From: an uncultured Flavobacterium sp.
GTDB lineage: Bacteria > Bacteroidota > Bacteroidia > Flavobacteriales > Flavobacteriaceae
Assembly (NCBI RefSeq): GCF_946479975.1
Contig: NZ_CAMLIX010000077.1
Span: 1-19,169, forward strand
Direction of reading: 5' to 3'
DNA length: 19,169 nt
The notes beneath the pieces were generated by a model. It ran no database searches. It worked only from the letters and a program-made list of their open reading frames with translations, and was not told the origin of the DNA. Each line of letters opens with the position of its first letter. Positions within the stretch are counted from its first letter, which is position 1. This document shows, piece by piece, positions 1-7,143 of the stretch. Made by a program: the position numbers and the translations under genes.

Positions 1-3
1 GTA

Positions 4-43
4 GAGTTTCTTGTGTGTCTTTCGACTTCGCTCAGGAAGACAA
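4..43 (-). repeat. Divergent copy of intergenic repeat family B
   Basis: This stretch reads GAGTTTCTTGTGTG followed by a block ending CAGGAAGACAA. It aligns, with several differences, to the reverse complement of the repeat at 15721-15830 and to the partial copies at 19001-19041 and 19141-19169 (GAGTTTCTAGTGTGATCC then CAGGATGACAA). It is probably an old or variant member of the same family. It may continue to the left of the window, so its true end is unknown. Confidence 0.5.
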
Positions 44-62
44 AAACTGTCTGAAAAATTCA

Positions 63-93
63 AAATTCCAATTTACTGTCAAAATTGGAATTT
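63..93 (-). terminator. Probable oxyR terminator hairpin in a GGAATTT repeat
   Basis: AAATTCCAATTT (63-74) and AAATTGGAATTT (82-93) form a perfect 12-bp stem with a 7-base loop. On the minus strand the hairpin lies just downstream of the oxyR stop codon and is followed by T-rich sequence, as expected for an intrinsic terminator. The GGAATTTGGAATTT wording recurs near 15879-15891, so this is also part of a small repeat family. An AT-only stem of this kind is weaker than a GC-rich terminator. Confidence 0.4.
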
Positions 94-120
94 GGAATTT
101 TTAATATTGGAATTTCACAA

Positions 121-1089
121 TCAACTAACCTTACTAATCGCCTTTATAAAATAAGGAGAATCGTTCCAGCGGATTTTTCTGTAACTGAAATCTTTTTTGA
201 GCGATTCGGGAAGGCAGTTCCAGATGGCTTCGTTCATTTTTTCGAGTAATAATTTCTTGGAGAACGAATCAGAAACTACTAGACTTATTTCTCTTACGGG
301 AACGGGTTCTTTAAAAGGTTTGAAGAGTCCGCCAGATTCGTTTAAAGTCGAAAGCTTCGGGATAATTGCAAATCCTAAATGGGCGCGCACTAGATTTTTT
401 AAAGTTTCAATAGAATTGATGTCGTACGTAAATTGTTCTTTTATTTTATCAGATGTTTTTAGTCCGCAAATGTCCAGCAATTGTGCGTTGTAGCAATATT
501 CGTGATGCAGGAGTAGTAATTCGGTTTTGTCTCCTGGCTGCATTTCATAAAATTCATCATTCGCCATAGGATGCGTCTGATTTAAATAAGCAACAAACGG
601 TTCTTTAAAAATAACATGTTCAATTAAATTTGAGTTTCCGGTTGGCGTCGCCATAATCGCAACATCAATTGCACCGGTTTCCAAATCCCGCATTAAATGT
701 CCTGTATAACCTTCTTTGATAATAAAATGCACTTTTGGCGCCGCTTCTTTCATTGCCTGAATAAATAACGGAATAAGATAAGGCGATAAAGTAGAAATAA
801 TACCAAGTTTCAACTCGCCTTCCAGCAGATTTTTTTCGTTGATTACAAAATCTCGAATTTCATCCACTTCACGAAGTATTTTTTTTGCTTTATTGATAAT
901 TTCAATTCCTAAAACAGTCGGCGTCAGCGGTACTTTATTTCGGTCAAAAATCTTGATTCCGATTTCTTCCTCCAGATTTTTCAACTGGATTGTAAGTCCG
1001 GGCTGTGTTACCATACAAACTTCGGCTGCTCTTGCAAAATGGCGTTCATCGTCTAAGGCAACAATGTATTTTAACTGCTGAATGGTCAT
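121..1089 (-). CDS. oxyR: OxyR-type peroxide-sensing LysR regulator
   Basis: This is a 322-residue LysR-family transcription factor of full length. The N-terminal winged helix-turn-helix covers about residues 1-60 (MTIQQLKYIVALDDERHFARA start), followed by a linker helix and a periplasmic-binding-protein-like regulatory domain from about residue 91 (GELKLGII). Two cysteines, C199 and C208, lie in LLLLHHEYCY-NAQLLDIC. They have the same spacing, and by my count the same numbers, as the redox pair of E. coli OxyR, which forms a disulfide on peroxide exposure. This makes OxyR much more likely than a generic LysR. No catalase, ahpC or dps gene is present in the window. The gene is transcribed away from the cation antiporter gene; both could share the long spacer as a control region. 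No clear OxyR four-part ATAG/CTAT site was recognised there. Confidence 0.9.
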   Translation of the reverse strand: MTIQQLKYIVALDDERHFARAAEVCMVTQPGLTIQLKNLEEEIGIKIFDRNKVPLTPTVLGIEIINKAKKILREVDEIRDFVINEKNLLEGELKLGIISTLSPYLIPLFIQAMKEAAPKVHFIIKEGYTGHLMRDLETGAIDVAIMATPTGNSNLIEHVIFKEPFVAYLNQTHPMANDEFYEMQPGDKTELLLLHHEYCYNAQLLDICGLKTSDKIKEQFTYDINSIETLKNLVRAHLGFAIIPKLSTLNESGGLFKPFKEPVPVREISLVVSDSFSKKLLLEKMNEAIWNCLPESLKKDFSYRKIRWNDSPYFIKAISKVS

Positions 1090-1194
1090 GGTTATAGTCT
1101 TTTTGAAGTGCTAAGGTACTAAGTTAGTGCGTTTCTATTTTTAGTTTCTGGCGAAAACTTTGTCAAATTGAAAAAGTCGCTGCGAAGGCCGTTA

Positions 1195-1323
1195 TTATTT
1201 AGAATCAAAACAATTATCATCTTTTTCATAAAAAACAAAATCCACAACATCCAATTTATCGTACATATATAAGAACAGCGTAACGGAATGGAGTAAATGC
1301 AGATGAAGTAGTTTTTGGAGCAT
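1195..1323 (-). CDS. Doubtful 42-residue small ORF or gene remnant
   Basis: The minus strand reads MLQKLLHLHLLHSVTLFLYM and then an acidic tail ending FYEKDDNCFDSK, 42 residues. The frame stays open upstream of this ATG to about 1406 (roughly 70 codons in all) without another ATG. The composition looks protein-like: a hydrophobic N-terminal half, then Asp/Glu-rich. There is no recognisable ribosome binding site or family. It could be a small protein, the eroded 3' end of a lost gene, or chance. Position between two divergent genes gives no functional hint. Confidence 0.2.
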   Translation of the reverse strand: MLQKLLHLHLLHSVTLFLYMYDKLDVVDFVFYEKDDNCFDSK

Positions 1324-1378
1324 GTTGTATTTATCGTTCCTTAATGATGTTTTTTCAAAATAGACTTGTTTGAAATAG

Positions 1379-1402
1379 AAAGCGATCTTAACCGATCGCT
1401 TT
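1379..1402. terminator. Terminator-like hairpin in the oxyR/antiporter spacer
   Basis: AAAGCGATC (1379-1387) pairs perfectly with GATCGCTTT (1394-1402) across the 6-base loop TTAACC. Short T-runs follow on both strands. It resembles a compact bidirectional terminator, yet no complete gene ends here, so it may be left from a deleted gene or may separate the two divergent promoters. Confidence 0.4.
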
Positions 1403-1567
1403 TGCCTTTAGTATTCGTTACAAATTCTCATCATCTTTCAAGAAATTCGATTGCACTTTTAGATTATTTCTATTTTAATCAATGCTTTTATAAGGTTTTT
1501 ATTTTGAAAACAATTTGATAATTGAGGCCTTTAAGTGAAACAAAACACCCAAATAAACTTAAAAAGT

Positions 1568-1590
1568 CCTTAAAAACATCGTTTTTTAGG
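1568..1590. promoter_or_regulatory. Inverted repeat upstream of the antiporter gene
   Basis: CCTTAAAAAC (1568-1577) and GTTTTTTAGG (1581-1590) are inverted repeats with one mismatch and a 3-base loop, about 95 bases in front of the antiporter start. It could be an operator or a leader hairpin. Nothing ties it to a known regulator. Confidence 0.25.
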
Positions 1591-1685
1591 ATTTTCAGTC
1601 ATAAAAGCCTTATCTTACATAAACATTAAAAGTCGATCCTGTTGGCCCTGTCGGCTGTTTATTATTAATTTCTAAAAACTACAAA

Positions 1686-2759
1686 ATGAAACAACTTTTA
1701 CAATGGACCATCATTATTCCGATTTTATCCTGGGTTCTTTTCTTCAGCGGATTGGTAGATAACAGCACTATTTTTCAAATTGTTGCCAGTATTTTGCTTA
1801 TTCTAAGTGTAATGTCGGCAGTGCATCATTCTGAAATTATTGCAGAACGTGTTGGAGAACCTTACGGAACCATTATTCTAGCTATTTCGATCACTGTAAT
1901 TGAAGTCTCTATAATTGTTTCTTTAATGCTTTCTGAGGGTTCAGAAGCGGCTTCTCTAGCCAGAGACACAGTTTACGCTGCCACAATGCTGATTCTTAAC
2001 GGAATTATCGGTTTGTGTCTTCTTATTGGAAGCATCAAACATTACGAACAAAATTTTTCTACTTCTTCGGTCACAATTGGTTTGGTTTCTCTAATTTCTA
2101 TTATTGTTTTTACTTTAGTTTTTCCAACTTTTACCGAGAGTGTTCACGGTTCTTATTATTCAACACCTCAATTAATTTTTGCTTCTATTGCCTGCTTGGT
2201 CATTTACGGTTCGTTTCTTTTCGCGCAAACCAAAGGATATCGCCAGTACTTTCTAACCAATGAAACGGATGAAGAAGATAAAATTCATCCCATAGAAATC
2301 GACAACAAAACCTATTATACAAGCCTTGTATTTTTATTGGTCAGTTTAGGAATTGTGGTTTTGTTAGCCAAAACGCTCTCGCCTACTATTGAAACCATTA
2401 TTATAGGTTACAATCTTCCGAAATCTCTTGTTGGAGTTCTCATCGCGATTATTATTTTGTTACCAGAAGCGATTGCCGCAATTATCGCCGCTAGAAAAAA
2501 CAGATTACAAACGAGTTTGAATCTGGCCTTAGGTTCTGCCCTAGCCAGTATCGGGTTAACGATTCCGAGTGTCGCAGCGGTTTGTATTGCTATGAATATG
2601 CCAATTGTTTTGGGACTTGATATCAAATCTATAGTATTGCTGGCGCTATCTGTTTTTACGGTAATGCTTTCTTTAAGCAAAGGCAAATCAAATATTGTAT
2701 ATGGCGTTGTTCTTTTAGTGAATTTATTTGCTTTTATGTTTTTGATGATTTATCCTTAA
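1686..2759 (+). CDS. chaA: ChaA-type calcium/sodium:proton antiporter
   Basis: This 357-residue, very hydrophobic inner-membrane protein belongs to the CaCA cation exchanger superfamily and has the usual length of the ChaA branch. Both family repeats are visible. Alpha-1 lies at about residues 51-78, with AERVGEPYGTIILAISITVI followed by E73. Alpha-2 lies at about 256-295, with LLPEAIAAI, then a basic stretch, NLALGSALASIG and P294. E73 and E261 are the expected cation- and proton-binding acids. An acidic cytoplasmic loop (about 190-208, TNETDEEDK) separates the two halves, as is usual in this superfamily. The family exports Ca2+ or Na+/K+ in exchange for protons, giving tolerance to alkaline or salty conditions; the ion used here cannot be told. 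It appears monocistronic, with a T-run and a repeat element directly after the stop. Confidence 0.88.
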   Translation: MKQLLQWTIIIPILSWVLFFSGLVDNSTIFQIVASILLILSVMSAVHHSEIIAERVGEPYGTIILAISITVIEVSIIVSLMLSEGSEAASLARDTVYAATMLILNGIIGLCLLIGSIKHYEQNFSTSSVTIGLVSLISIIVFTLVFPTFTESVHGSYYSTPQLIFASIACLVIYGSFLFAQTKGYRQYFLTNETDEEDKIHPIEIDNKTYYTSLVFLLVSLGIVVLLAKTLSPTIETIIIGYNLPKSLVGVLIAIIILLPEAIAAIIAARKNRLQTSLNLALGSALASIGLTIPSVAAVCIAMNMPIVLGLDIKSIVLLALSVFTVMLSLSKGKSNIVYGVVLLVNLFAFMFLMIYP

Positions 2760-2770
2760 GTTTTTTTTTA

Positions 2771-2969
2771 AACACATAGAAACATAGGTTTTTTTACTTT
2801 GAAAAAGAGAATGGAAAGAAACTAGTTTCTAACACATAGCTTAGCGGAATAAGCTTTGTCAAAGTTCTAAACTTTGACAAAGGTTTAACGATTTAAAACA
2901 CAAAGCTATGTGCATTAATGCAAAGTGAAACGCCTTTCAAACACAATCTAAACTATGTTTCTATGTGTT
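2771..2969 (-). repeat. Family A element, copy 1 (199 bp, inverted orientation)
   Basis: The ends are AACACATAGAAACATAG (2771-2787) and CTATGTTTCTATGTGTT (2953-2969), perfect 17-bp terminal inverted repeats. Inside are the palindrome AGAAACTAGTTTCT (2817-2830), a 13-bp stem CTTTGTCAAAGTT / AACTTTGACAAAG (2854-2882), a near-palindrome CACAAAGCTATGTG (2899-2912) and GTGAAACGCCTTT (2925-2937). That last word is the reverse complement of AAAGGCGTTTCAC in copies 2 and 3, which shows this copy is inverted. No coding capacity. It resembles a miniature inverted-repeat element; no clear target duplication is visible. Confidence 0.8.
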
Positions 2970-2995
2970 AGAAAAATATTTAAGCCGAAGTCAAT

Positions 2996-3022
2996 TTTGT
3001 CAAAGTTCAAAACTTTGACAAA
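2996..3022. repeat. Free copy of the TTTGTCAAAGTT hairpin
   Basis: TTTGTCAAAGTT (2996-3007) and AACTTTGACAAA (3011-3022) form a perfect 12-bp stem with a 3-base loop. The same stem lies inside family A copy 1 (2854-2882) and downstream of the SMR gene (15664-15696), so it acts as an independent repeat unit. Here it lacks a following T-run, so it is a poor terminator. Confidence 0.65.
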
Positions 3023-3190
3023 GTTTAAGGATCACAACTTCCCTATTACAACGTTTTAGTTCTATAAAAAGCTCAAAACATTAGAAATAAGCGTATTTTT
3101 TACACATAAAAAGTATCACAATAAAGACCAAAAGTGAACTATTTTAGGTCACATTTTTCAGCATTTTTCTCTAACTTAGCACTCTACATT

Positions 3191-3218
3191 TTGAAATGTA
3201 AGATTAAAATAAACTTTG
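3191..3218 (+). promoter_or_regulatory. Possible gnd operon promoter
   Basis: TTG at 3191-3193 and AAACTTTG at 3211-3218 are 17 bases apart. They fit the flavobacterial pattern TTG-N17 to N23-TAnnTTTG, with one mismatch at the first T. This would start transcription about 90 bases before the gnd start. The -33 TTG overlaps the inverted repeat 3185-3200, a possible operator. Pattern match only. Confidence 0.3.
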
Positions 3219-3314
3219 TTTTACTGCAAAACATTGAATAAAAAAGCTTTACTGTTTTTTCTCTTACTTTTTTGCAGTCGGACAATCTTCTAATAATTTA
3301 GTTAATTGAAAACT

Positions 3315-4724
3315 ATGAACAAATTTGATTTTGGAATTGTAGGACTCGGCGTAATGGGCCGTAACTTACTTTTAAATATTGCAAGCCATAAATTCGCGGC
3401 CGCAGGTTTAGATTTAGATACAGAAAAAGTCAATTCTCTTCAGCAGGAAGCTGATGCAGATCATACTATTGAAGCCACTACAGATGTCAAGCATTTTGTA
3501 GAACTTATTCAACAGCCAAGAGCGATTATGTTATTGGTTCCCGCGGGAAAACCAGTTGACAGCGCAATTGCTAGTTTACTTCCTCACTTGGACAAAGGTG
3601 ATATCATCATCGACGGTGGAAACACTTATTTTACGGATACTGACAGAAGATTTTTAGAATTATCTGAAAAGGGAATTCACTTTTTTGGAATGGGAATTTC
3701 TGGCGGAGAAAAAGGCGCACGTTTCGGTCCTGCTATGATGCCAGGAGGAGATCAAAAAGCATATGAAAGACTTCGTCCTATTTTTGAAGCAATTGCTGCA
3801 AAAGTAGATGGAGAACCTTGCGTTGAATATCTTGGAAATGGTTCTGCTGGAAACTACGTGAAAATGGTTCACAACGGAATCGAATACGGAATCATGCAGT
3901 TGATTTCTGAGATTTATGACCTGATGAAAAGAGGTTATAATTTGGATGATGAAACGATTCAGAAAACTTTTGCAGAATGGAATCAAACCGATGATTTAAG
4001 ATCATATTTAATTGAAATTACGGGAAACATCTTAAAACAAAAAGATGAAGACGGAACGCAGTTAATCAACAAAATCTCTGATTGGGCAAGATCTAAAGGT
4101 ACAGGAAAATGGACTTCGCAAAACGCAATGGACTTACAAGTTCCAGTTCCGACAATCGACGCTGCAGTGAACATGCGCGATATGTCTAAAACTAAACCAG
4201 AAAGAATTGAAGCTGCTAAGAAATTAGTTTGGAATGCTGCTGAAACAAATGTTTCTCAAAGCGAAGCAATTGCATCTTTAAAATCGGCTTTGTATTTTTC
4301 TATCGTTGTGACGTATGCTCAAGGTTTAGCACAGCTTCACACAGCTTCTAAAGAATACAATTACGGCTTAAATCTAGAAACGGTGGCTAAAATATGGCGT
4401 GGCGGATGCATTATTCGTGCGACAATTTTAGAAGATTTCAGAAAAGCATATGTTACAAAAGCAGATTTACCAAATTTACTTTTGGATAATGGAATTGCTT
4501 CAAAATTAGTAGAAAATCAATCAGGAATGAGAGCGGTGATTCACTTTGCAGTTCAAAAAGGATTGCCAGTTTCAGGATTAATGAACTCGTTATCTTATTT
4601 TGATGCTTACCGTTCTGCTAATCTTCCAACCAATTTAATTCAGGCGCAACGTGATTATTTTGGAGCGCATACTTACGAACGCATCGATAAAGAAGGCGTT
4701 TTCCATACACAATGGGCTGAATAA
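3315..4724 (+). CDS. gnd: 6-phosphogluconate dehydrogenase, decarboxylating
   Basis: The product oxidatively decarboxylates 6-phosphogluconate to ribulose-5-phosphate in the cytoplasm, the last oxidative pentose phosphate step. I choose ATG at 3315 (469 residues, standard for the long-chain family); an in-frame TTG at 3306 would add only MKT. Visible elements are the Rossmann motif GLGVMG (10-15), substrate motifs GGNTYFTDT (101-109) and GISGGEKGARFGP (127-139), and catalytic K183, N187 and E190 in KMVHNGIEYG. The C-terminal QRDYFGAHTYER is also present. One oddity: where NADP enzymes have Asn-Arg-Thr after the second beta strand, this protein has D33-L34-D35. That should remove the 2'-phosphate contact and favour NAD. 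It is first in an operon with zwf (31-base gap) and pgl. Confidence 0.95.
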   Translation: MNKFDFGIVGLGVMGRNLLLNIASHKFAAAGLDLDTEKVNSLQQEADADHTIEATTDVKHFVELIQQPRAIMLLVPAGKPVDSAIASLLPHLDKGDIIIDGGNTYFTDTDRRFLELSEKGIHFFGMGISGGEKGARFGPAMMPGGDQKAYERLRPIFEAIAAKVDGEPCVEYLGNGSAGNYVKMVHNGIEYGIMQLISEIYDLMKRGYNLDDETIQKTFAEWNQTDDLRSYLIEITGNILKQKDEDGTQLINKISDWARSKGTGKWTSQNAMDLQVPVPTIDAAVNMRDMSKTKPERIEAAKKLVWNAAETNVSQSEAIASLKSALYFSIVVTYAQGLAQLHTASKEYNYGLNLETVAKIWRGGCIIRATILEDFRKAYVTKADLPNLLLDNGIASKLVENQSGMRAVIHFAVQKGLPVSGLMNSLSYFDAYRSANLPTNLIQAQRDYFGAHTYERIDKEGVFHTQWAE

Positions 4725-4755
4725 ATAATTAAAGCAACACAACTACAACCACACA

Positions 4756-6297
4756 ATGACTAAAAATAAACTAAAAAATCCAACAATCATTGTAATTTTT
4801 GGAGGAACCGGAGATTTGGCAAAGAGAAAGCTCTTTCCAGCTTTTCAAAATCTGTACCTTGACGGACGTATGTCTGAAAAGTTTCAGATTATTGCTCTTG
4901 GTAGAGCAGAAAAAACCAATGAAGATTTTCGCTCTTATGTAGCAGAAAATCTAAATTTATTTTCAAGAAAAAAAGGAGTTGACGATCCAGAAACCGAAAA
5001 GTTTCTTTCGCACATTACCTACCACAGTCTTGATATTGACAAAAAAGAATCGTATGTTGGCTTAAACGAAAAAATCAACAGTTTTGATGAAGCTTTTGGC
5101 GAACGTGCCAATCGTCTTTTTTATCTTTCGATTACGCCTTCTTTTATTTCTACAATTTCAACTAATATCAAGAAAATCGGACTTGCAGCAAATCCTAAGC
5201 AGGATCGTATTATTATTGAAAAACCTTTTGGTTATGATAAAGCTTCTGCAATTGAATTGAATGAAATGCTTTCGCAGACTTTCAAAGAAGAGCAGATTTA
5301 CAGAATTGATCATTATTTAGGAAAAGAAACGGTTCAGAATATCTTGGCTTTCCGTTTTGGAAATTCGATGTTTGAGCCATTATGGAGTCGTAATTTTATT
5401 GATTTCGTGCAAATTACCGTTGCAGAAGAAGTTGGCGTTGAAGAACGAGGCGGCTTCTACGAAGGTGTCGGAGCATTAAAAGATATGATTCAGAATCACT
5501 TACTTCAGATTTTGTGTATGACAGCTATGGAAGCGCCTGCGTCATTAGATGCAGATGATATTCGTAACCGTAAAGCAGATGTTTTAAAATCAATTCGCCG
5601 AATTAAACCAGACGAAGTTGATCATTATATTGTAAGAGGTCAATATGATGCTGGAGAAATAAAAGGCGTTCCAGTTCCTGGTTACCGTCAAGATAAAGGC
5701 ATTGCACCAGATTCTAATACAGAAACTTATGTGGCAATGAAAATTTACTTGGACAACTGGAGATGGCAGGGAATTCCGTTCTATCTGCGTTCAGGAAAAA
5801 GAATGGAAGAAAAACAATCTTCGATTATTATTCAGTTTAAACCTGTGCCGCATTCTGCTTTTTCTTATGGAAAAGAAGGCATGACACCAAACCGATTGAT
5901 TATCAACATTCAACCTGCGATGGACATCAAACTACAGTTTATGACCAAAAAACCAGGACTTTCGCTTTCACTAAGACCAGCAGAAATGGTTTTTGACTAT
6001 TTTGCTTGTTCCACAATGTCGCCAGAAGCTTATGAAACATTGATTGCAGATGCATTATTGGGAGATCCTACTCTATTTATGCGTTGGGATCAGGTAGAAG
6101 AAGCTTGGGATGCAATTGATACGATTCAGCAAGTTTGGAAAACTACTGCGCCAACCAATTTCCCAAATTATAAAGCCGGAACTTGGGGACCAAAAGAAGC
6201 CGACGAATTGTTAGCACGTCAAGGCCATGCTTGGATTCCGAACACACAAACCATTAAAAAAGAAGAAGAAGTTTTAGATGATACAGATACACAATAA
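4756..6297 (+). CDS. zwf: Glucose-6-phosphate 1-dehydrogenase
   Basis: The product oxidises glucose-6-phosphate to 6-phosphogluconolactone, the entry step of the oxidative pentose phosphate pathway. At 513 residues it has normal length. The nucleotide-binding motif GGTGDLAKRK is at about 16-25 and the active-site block RIDHYLGKE at 183-191, with D185 and H186. The general base is probably H248 in GALKDMIQNH. R50 aligns with R46 of the Leuconostoc enzyme, which uses both NAD and NADP, so dual specificity is possible. It is the middle gene of gnd-zwf-pgl. Its last 20 bases overlap the start of pgl in another frame, which points to coupled translation. Confidence 0.96.
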   Translation: MTKNKLKNPTIIVIFGGTGDLAKRKLFPAFQNLYLDGRMSEKFQIIALGRAEKTNEDFRSYVAENLNLFSRKKGVDDPETEKFLSHITYHSLDIDKKESYVGLNEKINSFDEAFGERANRLFYLSITPSFISTISTNIKKIGLAANPKQDRIIIEKPFGYDKASAIELNEMLSQTFKEEQIYRIDHYLGKETVQNILAFRFGNSMFEPLWSRNFIDFVQITVAEEVGVEERGGFYEGVGALKDMIQNHLLQILCMTAMEAPASLDADDIRNRKADVLKSIRRIKPDEVDHYIVRGQYDAGEIKGVPVPGYRQDKGIAPDSNTETYVAMKIYLDNWRWQGIPFYLRSGKRMEEKQSSIIIQFKPVPHSAFSYGKEGMTPNRLIINIQPAMDIKLQFMTKKPGLSLSLRPAEMVFDYFACSTMSPEAYETLIADALLGDPTLFMRWDQVEEAWDAIDTIQQVWKTTAPTNFPNYKAGTWGPKEADELLARQGHAWIPNTQTIKKEEEVLDDTDTQ

Positions 6298-6994
6298 TAC
6301 AGAAGAAATTAATACTACAGCTGCAGACCTTTTTGTAGAAGCTGCTCAAAAAGCGATTGATTCGAAAGGCCAGTTTACAGTTGTTCTTACAGGAGGTTCT
6401 TCTCCTGCGGGGATTTATAAATTATTAGCTTCTGACTCGTATAAAAACAGAATCGACTGGAGTAAAGTTTTTATTTTCTGGGGAGATGAAAGATGGGTTC
6501 CGTTAAACGATGATTTGAGTAATGCTAAAATGTCTTATTCAACTTTATTAAGCCACGTTCCTATTCCGCAGGAAAATATATTCGAAATGTATAAAGACGG
6601 TGTTACTCCTGAAGAATATGCCGCTAACTACGAACAGTCTATCAGAAAGATTTTAGGTGAAGAAGGTAAATTTGACCTGATTTTATTAGGAATGGGAGAC
6701 GACGGACATACGGCTTCTCTTTTCCCAGGCGAAGCTGTTTTAGAAGAACAAACCAAATGGGTTGACGCTTATTATCTAGCACCGCAAAAAATGTATCGCA
6801 TTACATTGACCGCACCACTAATCAACAAAGCAAAAAAAATTGTGGTTGTTGCTTTTGGGGAAAAGAAAGTTCACGCTTTAAAAGAAGTTTCAACTGGGGC
6901 ATATAATCCGACTTTGTATCCAATGCAATTGATTAAACCAGTTTCTGGTGAATTATTGTTTCTAGTTGATAAAGTTGCGGCTGGACAGAACTAA
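6278..6994 (+). CDS. pgl: 6-phosphogluconolactonase, DevB/SOL type
   Basis: The product hydrolyses 6-phosphogluconolactone to 6-phosphogluconate, linking the Zwf and Gnd steps. The 238-residue protein has the family marks LTGGSSPAGIYKLL (about 37-50), FIFWGDERWVP (about 66-76) and LLGMGDDGHTASLFPG (about 135-150), all typical of DevB-type lactonases. The start ATG lies inside the 3' end of zwf and is preceded by a purine-rich stretch (6260-6271) that may serve as ribosome binding site. It is the last gene of the operon. A T-rich stretch and then a clear hairpin terminator follow. No unusual substitutions were noticed. Confidence 0.94.
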   Translation: MIQIHNNTEEINTTAADLFVEAAQKAIDSKGQFTVVLTGGSSPAGIYKLLASDSYKNRIDWSKVFIFWGDERWVPLNDDLSNAKMSYSTLLSHVPIPQENIFEMYKDGVTPEEYAANYEQSIRKILGEEGKFDLILLGMGDDGHTASLFPGEAVLEEQTKWVDAYYLAPQKMYRITLTAPLINKAKKIVVVAFGEKKVHALKEVSTGAYNPTLYPMQLIKPVSGELLFLVDKVAAGQN

Positions 6995-7019
6995 GTTTTT
7001 TTTTACAATTATATAAATT

Positions 7020-7060
7020 AAGGTTTATGCTGAAAAGTGTAAACCTTTTTTCTTTTTTTC
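7020..7060 (+). terminator. Terminator of the gnd-zwf-pgl operon
   Basis: AAGGTTTA (7020-7027) and TAAACCTT (7040-7047) form an 8-bp stem with a 12-base loop, followed by T6, C and T7. It lies 26 bases after the pgl stop codon and fits an intrinsic terminator. Confidence 0.75.
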
Positions 7061-7061
7061 T

Positions 7062-7099
7062 CCCGCAGATTTAGCAGATTAAATAGATTTTTAATTTTC
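7062..7099. repeat. CGCAGATTT/GCAGATT repeat, family C
   Basis: The sequence contains CCCGCAGATTTAGCAGATTA and then AAATAGATTTTTAA. A longer relative lies at 18823-18860 (TTTTCACGCAGATTT, then AGCAGATTTGATT). These phrases resemble a filler repeat common in spacers of this group. No function is evident. Confidence 0.4.
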
Positions 7100-7143
7100 T
7101 GCCGAATGTTTTGCTAGAGCGAGGTATTGCTACTGAATGTTAA

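Larger units (their letters stand above)
1090..1685. other. Divergent spacer between oxyR and the cation antiporter gene
   Basis: This 596-base spacer must hold the promoters of two divergent genes. Visible items are: a phrase with repeated CTAAG words at about 1110-1131, resembling filler repeats common in flavobacterial spacers; a weak minus-strand small ORF (1195-1323); a 9-bp hairpin at 1379-1402; and a 10-bp near-perfect inverted repeat at 1568-1590. No perfect TAnnTTTG element was found in front of either gene. The nearest match for the antiporter gene is TATCTTAC at 1611-1618, which is too weak to call. Confidence 0.6.
2760..3314. other. Repeat-filled spacer between antiporter gene and gnd
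   Basis: This spacer holds a T9 run after the stop codon (2761-2769), one complete family A element (2771-2969) with a nested hairpin, and a second free copy of that hairpin (2996-3022). The remaining part (3023-3314) is AT-rich leader or promoter sequence for gnd, including the inverted repeat TACATTT-TG-AAATGTA at 3185-3200. No open reading frame here looks real. Confidence 0.7.

Noticed and set aside
197..493. Plus-strand ORF of 98 codons inside oxyR
   Set aside because: It is antisense to a well-supported gene and shows no family features. The same applies to other antisense frames within chaA, gnd, the RND pump, the channel gene and paiA.
3306..3314. TTG start adding three residues to Gnd
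   Set aside because: The ATG at 3315 gives the family-standard N-terminus, and the TTG adds nothing conserved.
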